From: Rhinopithecus roxellana
Taxonomy: Eukaryota > Chordata > Mammalia > Primates > Cercopithecidae
Length of the DNA stretch: 64,000 nt
NCBI RefSeq assembly: GCF_007565055.1
Contig: NC_044553.1
Coordinates: 98,741,858-98,805,857, forward strand
Direction of reading: 5' to 3'
Made by a program: the position numbers and the translations under genes. Of this stretch, positions 21,998-33,542 are shown piece by piece; position 1 is the stretch's first letter; each line of letters begins with the position of its first letter. Under the pieces are notes generated by a model. The model was not told where the DNA came from and ran no database searches. It saw only the letters and a program-made list of their open reading frames with translations.

Positions 21998-22175
21998 CAC
22001 TTCGTCTCCTTTCCTGGCCTTAGATCTTATTTCTGTTGCTGCTTCACAAGGCAACTCTTCCAGTTATCCTTGATTTTGCATTTCTGCTCCATGGAGACAT
22101 GAACATTTTTGTCAAGATCTTGACTTTTGATTTAATACTTACAATATTATACTCATTGAGCTAAGATATATTTAA
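21998..22175 (+). repeat. Dispersed local duplication, copy 1
   Basis: About 175 bp from CACTTCGTCTCCTTTCCTGG to AAGATATATTTAA. It aligns along its whole length with 22,851-23,025 at roughly 75-80% identity by eye, with shared runs such as TTCCTGGCCTTAGAT and CTCTTCCAGTTATCCTT. Confidence 0.75.
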
Positions 22176-22850
22176 ATTTATTTTTACATACTTACATATG
22201 GATATATAAAGATATTTTACAATATTTCCAGCCCATATCAAACAGAAATACAGCCAAATTGAGGTGTTGATATCTCCTTCTGTCTACAGAGTATGCCAGC
22301 TGGTTTGCTCAAGGCTCAGCTGGTAATTGTGCATAAGAGACCGCTGCTCTTAGACATCACGATGCAAAAGTTTCACTTATTCAGGTAAGTAATCTCCATT
22401 AACACAATAAAATTTAAATGGACACATTGAAATGCAAAAGTGAGACAACTCAAACAAATATAATAGAATGGCTTCAGTTTAGGCTTAAGCTTAATGCAAC
22501 ATCTCTAAGTGAACAAATGGCACAGTTTTCAAAACAGAAATTTTCCATGAGGGAATGGATCATATGCTGCAGTGCAGAGGATGTGATTAGATACTCAATA
22601 ACAATGCTCTTTATTAATAATATTTAGATCGATGCTGAGCAGGAGTAATTAAAAAACACAATGACTTTGAAGCTCCTAGTAGATTAAGGTTTAACTAATA
22701 ATAATATTGAGGAAAACATACCACATAATTATCCTTTGTGCTGCAAATGACTGATAAATAAGTGAATGAATACTGGTCCCATTTCTAGGCACTTCTCTTT
22801 TCCCTTTCTCTCTGTTATTTCTTATGCCTATGGTCAGGTACACCCAGGAT

Positions 22851-23025
22851 CACTTCCTCTCTTTTCCTGGCCTTAGATGCTATTTCTGCTACTGCCTTAT
22901 AAGGCAGCTCTTCCAGTTATCCTTAACTTTGCATATCTTCTCAGTGAAAAAAAAAAAAAAAATATTTGTCAAAATCCTATGTTTTGGTTCTATAATTATC
23001 ATACTATTGAACTAAAGGTATTTAA
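22851..23025 (+). repeat. Dispersed local duplication, copy 2
   Basis: Counterpart of 21,998-22,175, with a run of 16 A (about 22,947-22,962) where copy 1 has TGGAGACATGAAC. Same orientation, about 0.85 kb away. Confidence 0.75.
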
Positions 23026-23971
23026 TAGAATTAAAGTAGGGGCCTACTAGTTTCTTACAGCCACTTACATATACTTGGATGATTTTTCTTACTTTCTGTA
23101 GTCCTCGTTCTATAATTTTTGATCCAAATTCTTCCAGAGATTGTATTAAAAACAAATGGATGTGGCATACAGGGAGTATCTCAGATCATTCACTCTCAAC
23201 AGCAGGTCTCATGTGCTCCTAAACCAACTTGAAGCACTCTCCTTCTTCCTCTAGGTGAGTCTCTTCCTCTTCAGATAAACTACTTTGGAGCTTAAGGATT
23301 GTATTCCTCACCTCACCCGCTCACGTCTGTCTCATTTTATTTGACAGGTATCAGCTGTTCCTGGCATATAATGTCCCTTTCCACTAGGTATACAGGCTAA
23401 AAGAAATAACTTGCATCATCTTGTGTTGAAATCCCTGAATTCCTAGAATGAGACATAAGAAATTAAGAAGATCACTGCCTCTTAACTGTACCACACTGTT
23501 AAAAATATAACCTTTATGTATGTTTGAAGAAAAGAGCAGTCTGTATTTTCAGAGAAGCATCATGACCTACTGATAAAACAAATTTTTAAAGCACAAATTC
23601 CGTATAGAGCATTTGAAACATATCATGGGTGCTCCTCTCTACATCTTCTCTCCATTTATTTCCCTACCACAATGTACTCTACAATCTAGACACACCAAAC
23701 TAATTATAGTTACTTGAATATAGTGTTTTGTCTTGTCTCTGTATTTTCCATATGCTATTTTTTATGCCAGTAATTCGGTGCTTTAAAAACATTTTAGATG
23801 ATAACATTCAGTAAGATTTATATTTTAAAGAGCAGCCAAGTAATAAATATGTGTGTTTATGTCTGTGTGTATGTGTGTAAGAAAACATTTTTTTCACATA
23901 AAAATATTTAATCTTAATACATGTAATGCATCTCATAATTTTTATTCAGCTATTTAATTTTTTAAAATACT

Positions 23972-24057
23972 GATCTTAATTTACTAGACTGATTATATAA
24001 AATCTTAGTGTCATGATCATAATTTACTAGACTGATTATATAAAATCTTAGTGTCGT
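23972..24057 (+). repeat. 43-bp tandem duplication (two units)
   Basis: The unit GATC(T/A)TAATTTACTAG... ending TTAGTGTC(A/G)T is repeated head to tail with a 43-bp period and only two differences. Confidence 0.92.
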
Positions 24058-24999
24058 GACTTTAACCTAGTATAGAAAAAAATAGTAGAATCTTCTCTTT
24101 TAAATGTAGTGGATAACTCCCTGTTTTTTCAGACTGCTCTGGATTACTATGGATGGATGACTCATGAATTCTATGCATTCAATAACTAATATTCTTAGAA
24201 GCAGAGAAAAATTTCTTAAAATGAGGCCATTGACATACAAGGCTTACTTGTCATTTGGCTTACAAGTATCAGAAGTAAGCATCAATGAACTAAGAATGTA
24301 TTCTTAAGAGGAAATACTTTTTCCTAATATCGTAGCTGTCAGACTACTATAGAATAGAAACCAATACCTGTAAAAAGTTATAACCCAGATTAGAGCTGTC
24401 TTATGAGCATTCAATGCAAAACCACCACCAGGTAATATCTTCCTTGAGTAGAAATGTGTTTGCTGGATGGACAAACTAAATCAACATTAAAAAAATCTGA
24501 AACCCAACTTTAACTGTACATTTTAATTTAAATTAAATTTGCATGTATTCAAGGTAAAAGTTATAAAGCACTACACAAATTAACATAGTAGATTTTTCAA
24601 ACATATATTGCCTTCACCTTCTGGGGAAAATGAATAAAATTAATGTGTTATAATACCCATGAGACAGCAAGTACAGTGCACTTTGGAAAAACTTAGAGTA
24701 AATTGCTTGAAATTACTGTCAGTATCAAGGTTCAGGCTGACAAGAAGTCTCTCACTATCACAATTTAAACTGAATAACATGTAGTCACATCATGTACTCT
24801 CTATTCTATCGCTAGTCTCTACTTTCATTCTATGTCTACCAGTATAAAGCTTGATTTCAGCATTTAAGACACAAATTAAATTTATTAACAGAAAAATTGT
24901 TTTAAATATTACCCTAAACATAGACTTTCTCAAAGAGTGCACAGATTTAATGCCAGTCAAAAGTTAAGTCAAATTATTTAAACCCTACCCTACAAAGTT

Positions 25000-26445
25000 T
25001 AAGATTACTTTTTTAAACACAATGCAAATTGAAATATATCATATATACAGAGAAGTACAAAAAAATTGCAAAAGTAAGTTCAGTAAATGTTCACAAACTG
25101 GATCATAGAAATATGACTCAGAACTCTCAGCACAAAGAGGCCCTCATATGGCCCTCTAGTTTCTTTTCCTTCATTGTCAAGAGTAACCTCTATCCTGAAT
25201 TCTATACTTACATATGCCTTTTCTATAATTGATATAAATTGAATCATAGAGTGATGCACTTTCTTGCAAACAGTTTGTCCAGTTCAATATCTGCAAGATT
25301 CATACTTCCTGAATAAAGCAGTTCATGCATTCTTACTGCTTTTTAGCATTCCATTGTATGTCAAAATATACCATAATTTACTTATCCATTCTACTGTTGA
25401 TATACAACTGGGTTGCTTCCAAATTAGGGCTAGTGCAAATGGGCTGCTATAAATCTTTCTCTGGATATCTTTTGATACATATATAAATGAAATTTCCAGG
25501 AAGTGGTATGACTTAGTAATAGGCTATGAATATGTCTGGCCTTTTTAGACACAATTGTGCTCTTCTCCAAAGTGATTTTACTAAATTACGTTGCTAATGA
25601 CAATGTATGAGATTTCCAGTTACTCTATATACTGCCCCAAACTTGGAATTGTCAGGGTTTTTTTGTTTTTTGTTTGCTTGTTTTCAATTTTAGCCATTTT
25701 GTTGGATGAATGCTGGTATAACATCATGGATTACTAATAATTAGGTTAAGCATCTTACTAATAATTAGTTTAAACAGATTTTCATTTATTGGCTATATTC
25801 TTTGTTTTACCCCAAAAGTCTACTACCCAATTTTTTAAATAGAGATAATTGTTTTCTTATTGATTTCTAGAAGTCCTTGATATATTGTGGATAAGTGTAT
25901 CTTCTCCTAATTTGCGCATTTTATTTTTACTTTCTAATGGTATGTTTGACAAATATAAATTATAAGATTAAGGTAGACAAACCTATCAATTTATTGATAA
26001 ATAATGCCTTTTGTTTCTCTATAAAATAGCTTTGCTTAACCCAAGGTCCTAAAAATATTTGCATATGTTGTCTTCCATAAACATTACTGTTTTAATTTTC
26101 ACACTTAGACATGTAGTCAATTGGAATTAATTTTTGTATATGATAGAAGGTAGGAGGTAAATATTTGCTTATGTTTTTATTATTTTTCCAAGGTGATTAT
26201 CCAATTGAAACAACATTCTGTATTGAAAACGACATGTTTTCTTTACCGCACTGCATTGTCATCTTTAAACCAAATAGCAGCTCTTGATATGTGTGTCTTT
26301 TTCCTATGCTTCAGTTTTCTTCTATTGCTGTAATTGTCAATCTTTCAACAGCTAACACACATTGTGAATTAGCTCCATAGTAACCTTTTATGATTGGTAG
26401 TGTAGGTCCCTGAAGCCTAATTTTTATTCTCAAGAAATACTGTAG
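25000..26445 (-). mobile_element. Old L1M fragment (ORF2 3' part), antisense, part 1
   Basis: Plus-strand text such as CCATTGTATGTCAAAATATA, TTACTTATCCATTCTACTG, GGTTGCTTCCAAATTAGG and TTGATATATTGTGGATAAG is the antisense 3' part of L1 ORF2 in a diverged form. It is interrupted by an LTR at 26,451 and resumes at 27,013. Many stops; no coding capacity. Confidence 0.7.
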
Positions 26446-26450
26446 CAGAC
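26446..26450 (+). repeat. 5-bp LTR target-site duplication, left
   Basis: AATAC, matching 27,008-27,012 exactly. Five bases is the normal size for ERVL-MaLR insertions. Confidence 0.7.
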
Positions 26451-27007
26451 AGAATGCTAAGATGGTTGGCTTCCAAATCCCAGTTATACACATTCTCCAT
26501 AGTCCCCTCTCATTGCGTGGAAGCAGGACCTGTGAATATGATGAGATAATTACTCTTTTTATCAGTTTATGTTACATAGAGTAGATGATGGGATTGTTCC
26601 TCCTTTGATTAAATTAAATTTTTTAAGACTATCCATAGCAAACTGGAGAAAGATTCACTTGCTGGCTTTAAAAGTAAGAAGGCATGTTGTGATATGGCCA
26701 CATGGCTAGGACATGAGAGCAGCCTCTAGGATGTAGGAGCCACCCTAGCTAAGAGCCAGCAAGAAAACAGGGACCTACAATGAACTGAGTTCTGTCAATA
26801 ACCTGATTGAGTTTGGAAATGGATTATTCTTAAGGCAGTCCTGCAGATAAGCATGCAGCCTGGCTGGCACCCTGATTTTAGACTCATGGTCCTCTAAGCA
26901 GGGATCTCAGCTAAACTGGACTTCTGATCTACAGAAACTGGGAAATAATAAGTACATTATGTTTTAAGACACCAAGTCTTTGGTAATTTGTGCAGCAGTT
27001 GAAAACA
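26451..27007 (+). mobile_element. MLT1-like MaLR solo LTR
   Basis: Starts TGTAGCAGACAGAATGCTAA and ends GTTGAAAACA. Recognisable stretches include GGACCTGTGAATATGATGAG, GCCAGCAAGAAAACAGGGAC, CAGCTAAACTGGACTTCTGA and TTTGGTAATTTGTGCAGCAG. Exact 5-bp duplications flank it. It sits inside an antisense L1M. Confidence 0.75.
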
Positions 27008-27012
27008 AATAC

Positions 27013-27780
27013 GAAAAATTTGGCTTTTTTTTAAATTCATTTTGTTTGCCCATATGTTCTAAAATCAACTTATCAATTTCCAATTCTAAAACCTGATGAA
27101 AATTTGAATGCAAAAGTATTGAATTTGTAATTAGAAGAGACTATTTAGTTATTGTTTAGTTATTCTCAATACATTTTGCATTTTCTATTCTTAAGAAGAA
27201 TTGGTGCTAAAATAGTTTTTTGCTTTGCCTAAAACTAACAAAATGCATTAGCAAAATCATATGAGCTTTACTTGTTTTGAGGAGATAATTTTTGGGAGTT
27301 TCAACATCCTCAGTAACTATAAAAGTACTCAAAATTTTTATGTCAATTTATGTTACTCAGAGTGTATACAGATATTAATGAGTATATATATTTTATTATC
27401 TGTAATATAGCTTATTACCCATTTATTATCTTTTTAATATCTGTAGGATCTATCAAGTCATCGCCTTCTTGTCTACTGAAATTGTATATATAATATATAT
27501 GAATTATCAGATATATAAATTATATATTTTATTTTATCAGTTTTATCAGAGTGCTGTTAATTTTATTAAATATTTTAATAGATCAACTTGTAGTTTTGTT
27601 GACTTTTTCTATTAGATAAGTTTCCTACTTCATTGGTTTCTTTTTATATCTTTATAATTTCTTTTACTTTCTTTGAGATTAATTCGCTCTTTTCTGGTTT
27701 TTTAATATTACTAAAACTCAACATTTAAAAAAATCTAATATATAATTTTAGGGCTATAACTTTTCCTCTGAAATAAAAAG
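27013..27780 (-). mobile_element. Old L1M fragment, antisense, part 2
   Basis: Continues the L1M split by the LTR: AATAGATCAACTTGTAGTTT, TTTTGTTGACTTTTTCTATT and TTAGGGCTATAACTTTTCC are typical antisense L1 ORF2 text. AT-rich palindromic stretches occur around 27,485-27,540. Confidence 0.6.
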
Positions 27781-29287
27781 GAAATAATATAAAGAAAATT
27801 AACAAGAAGGAAGGTTCAAGGAACTTAGAATTTTCTATTTCTACTTGAAGGTGTTACATGTCAAAGAGAAGAGCAAGGATCACCTCCAGAAATACTGGTT
27901 GAAATCACAGCATAATAAGACTTGAATATTTGATGAATGCATTTTAGTTAATTCTAATGTAACCAAATTGGCCCTAGAAAACATAACATCAGATATTTTA
28001 ATAAGGTTTATTTTTAGCAGTATGCAGAATACATCAGGGTCATAGGGGCAACTATTTGAAATTTCCCATGCAGGATGCGCTGCTGGTTTTTATTACTACA
28101 AAAGCCTCTCCTGGGCATAAAAACCTGAAAGAGGCCACAGGTGAGAAAGAAAACTTAAAATGTGAAATATGAAGCCATTAATTGAATTTAAAAGCAAAGT
28201 AAAAGGCAGAATCAACAATGTCTCTAAAGTCTCAGCCTGAGTAATAATGGTGGACTAGGACAGTTGTGCCATCAAGGAAAAGAGGAATTTTAACTAAAAA
28301 TTTATTTGAATGAGTCTAAAAGTGGTGGAAGTAAGGAGATTAAAGAGCTAAATATTAAAAAGGCTTCTGATACTTCATTTGGTTTGGGATGGACTGCTTA
28401 AATGTTAAGTAAGGAGCAGGGATAATTCTTAGTAGTAGTTGCTTTGAAATGAACCAGATACCAAAGTTAAGAAATTGAGTGCTATAGAAATGTCAAAGTA
28501 CAGTGAAATTACAAAACAAGGTGTTATCCCATAAAGCTAGATAGAGAGATGAAGTGACAATTTAGATTAGAAACGTTTATCAAGGAATCAAGAAATCTAA
28601 ACACGAAGTTAGCAGCAAGCTATGGGAAAAGTATAAGCAATTGGTTTCCTCCAGGCCTTTTAAACACTAAATTCTGGGTTTGAAGGAAACCAAATCTCTT
28701 CTTTCATAACTTGGTTTTGGAATTATGAATGTTTCTCTAATTAAAGCTACTGTGTTTTCAATGGTTATGATTTAGCAATGTGAAGACTAATCCATAATCC
28801 TTGTTATGGGAGCACAAAGTTATGAGAGCAAAGTTTGTACATATACTGGGATTGGCCAAATATGTGTACACATTATGGAAAAAGAAATCCAGGTTCCTCA
28901 CTGTCAGAGAAGAACATTACCAATAAGGAAATGTGAAAGGCTAAGATGAATCCAGTAGAGTTAGACTGAAATTAGAGGTATCAATAAAAACTTAGGTTTT
29001 TGTTAAATTATATATACAGATAAACATAGAAATAAATATTGATGTCTGTGTATTCATGAATGAGAATACATACATATATTTCCTAGTTCTTTCTGATGAG
29101 TCTAGAAGCAATGATACTCTAATAGCAATGAACACACTAAATCCTAAGACATATATAAGTGAGCATGTGTGTGTATATATTCAGAAATATATACCCAACA
29201 CAAGGTAATCATATGCTTAATTTTTTTGTTTTAAAGTCTTTATGATCACCTATACCAAGTCATTTTTTCTTTCTATCTATCTAAAGA
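27781..29287. other. 1.5 kb with no gene recognised
   Basis: AT-rich DNA without a recognisable exon or a repeat I can name. Confidence 0.45.
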
Positions 29288-30241
29288 TGAAGAAACCACA
29301 GTTTTGCCAAAATATATTTTAAAAAGTTTATTCTGAACCAATATGAGTGACCACAGCCCAGGGTTATGTAATCTCAAGAGGTCCTGAGAAAATGTGCCAG
29401 AGGCAGTTGGGTAACAGTTTGGTTTTATGTATTTTAGGGAGACAGGAATTGTAGATAAAATCATAAATTAATACATGGAAGATATACATTGGTTTGGCCT
29501 GAAAAGGCAGAGAATCATGAAAAGGGGAGCTTACAAGTCATAGATGGGTTTTAGGAATTCTTTCATTGACAACTGGTTGAGAGTGAAACTATTATTTAAA
29601 GGCTTAAAGTCAGTAGAAATAAATACTTGAGTTAAGATAAGGGGGCTTTGGGGTACAAGGCCCTTAGCCTCTGGAGATTCCCTGAAAAATCACTGATATG
29701 AGGCAGATTGACTAATAAGAGAAAAGGCATACAAATTTGTGTAAAGTGTATACATGAGAGTCTTCAAAATGAAGACCCCACCTCCCAAAGAAGTTCAGAA
29801 GCTTATCATCTTAAGGTTAGAGAAAGAATGGTGGCTTAGAGTATAGGCAAAAATAGGTTTTAGTAGCAAGACAGGTTATGGGAAGGAGAAAGAAAGAGAC
29901 TTGGAGAGCAAAAGTAGCCTTGTTATGCATATCAAGACTCATAGGTAGCAGCCCTCAGAGAAAATAGATAAAAGATATCTCTTTTCAGATCTTTAAAGGT
30001 GTTGTACTCTCAGTTAATCTTGTCTGGATGCAGGAAAGGTCTAGAAAGGGAAGTCATGGATGCATTAATGGAGATTATCTACAGGTCTACATTTTCCCCA
30101 GAAAAGATGAATTTGCATAGCTATTTCAGTCCGCTGGCCCTGTAGCAGCCATCTCAAAATATATTTTGAGTTAAAATATTTTGATTTCAATTCAGTTCTG
30201 CTATTTGTCATGTGATGCTTTACCATGTCCAGGCTGCAAAG
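29288..30241 (-). mobile_element. ERV LTR, antisense (probably ERVL class)
   Basis: The left end, TTAAAAAGTTTATTCTGAAC followed by CAATATGAGTGACCACAGCC, is an LTR 3' end read backwards: its complement gives GGTCACTCATATTGG and CAGAATAAAC. It continues through AAGAGGTCCTGAGAAAATGT and GTTTGGTTTTATGTATTTTA. The right boundary is approximate. The family is not firmly assigned. It faces away from the next LTR. Confidence 0.5.
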
Positions 30242-30797
30242 TGTAAACCAAAAATAAAATTCTAAGCCCTGCAACCAACTGCTGGACCTTCACTTTGGAA
30301 AAAGGGCATTCCAAAGTTAACCTAAAAGATTAGTTCAGGCCATGATGGGAAGTGGGATTTAGACTCACTTATAATGAGTGCCTTATTATACTCTCCCCAT
30401 TGGAACTCAGGCACAACTGACCAGCATTAACATCAAAACAGAGATTGTAAGACTAAGTCTGACAAAAAAGAAAATTTATAATCTACTCTCTCTGAAGCAT
30501 GCAGCTTGGGGGCTTCATCGGCATAATAAGAACCTTGATATTAATAACCCCTAATCTTAACCCAGTCACTCACTTCTATTGATTCTAGGTCTTCAGAAAA
30601 TCTTTGAATCTTCCTATGACCTGGAAGTACCATCCCCACCTCATGCCCCAGTATCCTCAACTTTCTGGATTGAACCAATGTACATTTATTGATTGATGTC
30701 TTATATCTCCCTAAAATGTATAAATCCAAGCCACAGCTCAACCACCTTGAGCACATATTCTCAGGATCTCCTGGGGCTATGTCACAATTCACTGGTC
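30242..30797 (+). mobile_element. ERV LTR, sense (MER21-like), 5' part before the MER11 insertion
   Basis: Includes CCTAAAATGTATAAATCCAA, CACCTTGAGCACATATTCTC and AGGATCTCCTGGGGCTATGT, the TATA-containing half of a MER21-type LTR. A sister LTR with the same motifs lies at 40,515-40,970. It is cut at 30,797 by a MER11 LTR and resumes at 31,871. Confidence 0.6.
30792..30797 (+). repeat. 6-bp target-site duplication of the MER11 LTR, left
   Basis: CTGGTC, repeated exactly at 31,871-31,876. Six bases is the ERVK size. Confidence 0.88.
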
Positions 30798-31870
30798 TAT
30801 TGGGGGAACCCCACCCCCAATATTCAATGTGGGTTCTTTTCTATTTCCCTAAGCATCAGCTGGTCTGAGAAATAAAGGGAAAGAGTACAAAAGAGAGAAA
30901 TTTTAAAGCTTGGTGTCCGGGAGAGACATCACATGTCGGCAGGTTCCTGAGCTGTAAAACCAGCAAGTTTTTATTAGTGATTTTCAAAAGGGGAGGGAGT
31001 GTATGAATAGGGTGTGGGTCACAGAGATCACATACTTCACAAGGTAATAAAACACCACAAAGCAAATGGAGGCAGGGCAAGATCACAGGACCACAGGATG
31101 GGGCAAAATTTAAATTGCTAATGAATTTTCGGGCACGTATTGTCATTGATAAAATCTTATCGGGAGACAGGGTTTGACAGCAGACAACCGGTCTGACTAA
31201 AATTTATTGGTTGGGAATTTCCTCATCCTAATAAGCTTGGGAGCACTACAGGAGACTGGGGCTTATTTCACCCCTTTGTCTTTGACCGTAAAAGACAGCT
31301 GCCCCTGAAGTGGCCATTTTAGAGGCCTACCTTCAGGGGCGCATTCTCTTTCTTAGGGATGTTCCTTGCTGAGAAAAAGATTTCAGCAATAGTTCTCTTA
31401 TTTACTTTTGAAAGAAGAGAAATATGGCTCTGTGCCACCCGGCTCACCAGCAGTCATAGTTTAAGGTTATCTCCCTTGTTCCCTGAACATTGCTGTCATC
31501 CTGTTCTTTTTTCAAGGTGATCAGATTTCATACTGTTCAAGCACACATGTTCTACAAGCAATTTGTGCAGTTAATGCAATCATCACAGAGTCCTGAGGTG
31601 ACATTCATCCTCAGCTTATAAAGATGACGGGATTAGGAGATTAAAGCAAAGACAGGCATAGGAAATCACAAGGGTATTGATTGGGGAAGTCATAAGTGTC
31701 CATGAAATCTTTACAATTTATATTTAGAGATTGCAGTAAAGACAGGTGTAAGAAATTAAAAAAGTATTAATTTGGGGAACTAATAAATGTCCATGAAATC
31801 TTCACAATTTATGTTCTTCTGCCATGGCTTCAGCTGTCCCTCCATTCAGGGTCCCTGACTTCCCGCAACA
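30798..31870 (-). mobile_element. MER11-type solo LTR (ERVK class), antisense
   Basis: A 1,073-bp solo LTR on the minus strand. Its 5' end, read on the minus strand from 31,870, is TGTTGCGGGAAGTCAGGGAC, the start I know for MER11A/B/C. The other end reads GGGGGAACCCCACCCCCAAT on the plus strand. It carries CAGACAACCGGTCTGACTAA and AAAGAAGAGAAATATGGCTC, and an internal ~80-bp imperfect repeat near 31,650-31,810 (TTAAAGCAAAGACAGGCATA against TTGCAGTAAAGACAGGTGTA). Exact 6-bp duplications flank it. No viral genes are attached. MER11 LTRs are known to carry enhancer activity in some human cell types; function here is inference. Confidence 0.9.
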
Positions 31871-31950
31871 CTGGTCACTTATGTTTGGCTCAGAATAAAT
31901 CTCTTCACATATTTTACAGAGTTTGGCTCATTTCATCAACAAAAGTAAGA
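31871..31950 (+). mobile_element. MER21-like LTR, 3' end after the MER11 insertion
   Basis: CTGGTCACTTATGTTTGGCTC followed by an AATAAA-containing end (CAGAATAAATCTCTTCACAT). It joins to 30,797 once MER11 and one duplication copy are removed. Its sequence mirrors the antisense LTR end at 29,290-29,345. Confidence 0.6.
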
Positions 31951-33528
31951 CACCTTATATGGGTTAATTAAAAAAAACACATAATGAGATTTTATGGTTT
32001 GTTAGGAATGAGTCCCCATACCTCTTAGGAATTTGGGCAATTGAATAAAAGATCAGAGATCAGTGCTCATAACTAATCTATCTATCCATTCCTAGATATA
32101 GATATCTATCTATATGTATAATGTCTCAGGGATGTCTTTTATTCCTATTTTATAGCCATACATAATTTTTAAAAGTCTTCTTTCCTCCTGTCCCTTATGG
32201 TCCTGTGAGTGAGATAAATATTAAATGAGAAAAAAAAAAACATATTTTCAGATGTTTATAATTTCTGAGAACAAAATGGACAATGTGTCATGAGATAGCA
32301 ACCTGGATTAGCTTGATAGGGAGAAAAGGTGGTCTCCCTGTTTTAAATAAGATGATTAAGAATAACAAAGCTCTCTTGCTTGGCTACCTAAAGAAGGTGA
32401 ACGAGTATTCTCAGGCTGTGAGCTTATGAACCATTGCAAAGGTACAAAAAAGAGATAAGCATGTTGGACAAATAGTAAAGAAACAGTATGCCTGGATCTT
32501 AAACAGAGGGTGGTGAGGTCTGGATTATGAAATTCAAAAATAGGCAGAAACAATTTTGTGGAACAATCAGAATATTGATTTTACTTTAAAAATTCTAGAA
32601 ACAACTCAAAATAATCAGAGGTTAGAAATGTGCAATTTACTACATGTAGTTAGGGTTGAAAATTGTATTCCTATCCTCCTAAAATGAGAATCACCTTCTC
32701 TCACATGCAGGGAGGGATATTTTACTTTGGGGGATTTAATTTCAAGTATCAAATCTGAGCAGAAGTACATTTAAAAATTTTTCCAATTTGTATTTCATGG
32801 CAATTAATCCTCTACCGTATCCTCAAACTGAGCCTGGAGCTTTTTCTTGGTACATAACTTTTGTGAACACAAATAAATATTTCCAGGAAACTAGAATGTA
32901 AATATCCTCTGGCTTCAGAAAATCAATAATATTGCCTAAAACATGATTTACTGATAATGTGTCAGAGACTATTTTTTGTTTAAGAGAATAGAAATATATT
33001 AAATGAGCACTTCCAGAAAGCTCTTGATTGTCCCTTACTTTTATGAGACCTGTTTTTATGATCATAAACCCTGTAATAGAGTGTTTCAGATTATTGCCTC
33101 TTTAATAAATTGTTCATGGTTCTCTAAGAACAGCAGATATTAATTAACAAATGAATGTATTCAGTTACTTTGTTTCCATTTGTATCTTTCTTCATGAGTT
33201 GGTTTTGGAAAGGCTATGATAAATGGTTATCTGTTTCTTTTCCTCATTAGGGTATCTCTAAATTCACTGTCTCCTGGTTTCAAGGATGATTACAGAAATA
33301 TGACCATAAAACTGTAGCTTCTCATTATACCTGGAAGCAGTAGGAGTATAGTATTTATAATCTCATTATCTCAATGGATAGTTGTAGCTGTGCATATGCT
33401 CTTATTATCTCTACTGGGGCCGGTAATGATATACATAGTCTCATTATCTGTGCTGTGGAATTGGAGAGCTGCATTTATAATTGAGTGTTCTGCACTGTAA
33501 GTAATATAAGGTGGGTAGATAACTGGTT
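31951..33528. other. 1.6 kb with no gene recognised
   Basis: AT-rich DNA, with a short GATA/CTAT patch near 32,080-32,120 and an A-run near 32,231. No exon or named repeat. Confidence 0.45.
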
Positions 33529-33541
33529 GAAAGTGTGTCTA
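33529..33541 (+). repeat. Target-site duplication of the truncated L1, 5' copy
   Basis: GAAAGTGTGTCTA, repeated exactly at 37,550-37,562. Confidence 0.9.
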
Positions 33542-33542
33542 C

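Larger units (their letters stand above)
21860..24999. other. 3.1 kb of unassigned DNA with local duplications
   Basis: No gene recognised. It holds two internal duplications listed separately (21,998/22,851 and 23,972-24,057), a short GATA run near 21,982 and a (GT)n-like patch near 23,850. Open frames are short. Confidence 0.5.

Noticed and set aside
21458..22054. 198-codon minus-strand frame across the L1 3' end
   Set aside because: It runs through the reversed poly(A) tail (a run of Phe codons) into unrelated flank; a product of the L1 junction with no conserved domain.
30798..31870. Possible SVA or HERV-K internal sequence
   Set aside because: The start TGTTGCGGGAAGTCAGGGAC on the minus strand and the 6-bp duplications fit a solo MER11 LTR. 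No VNTR, Alu-like or gag/pol sequence is attached.
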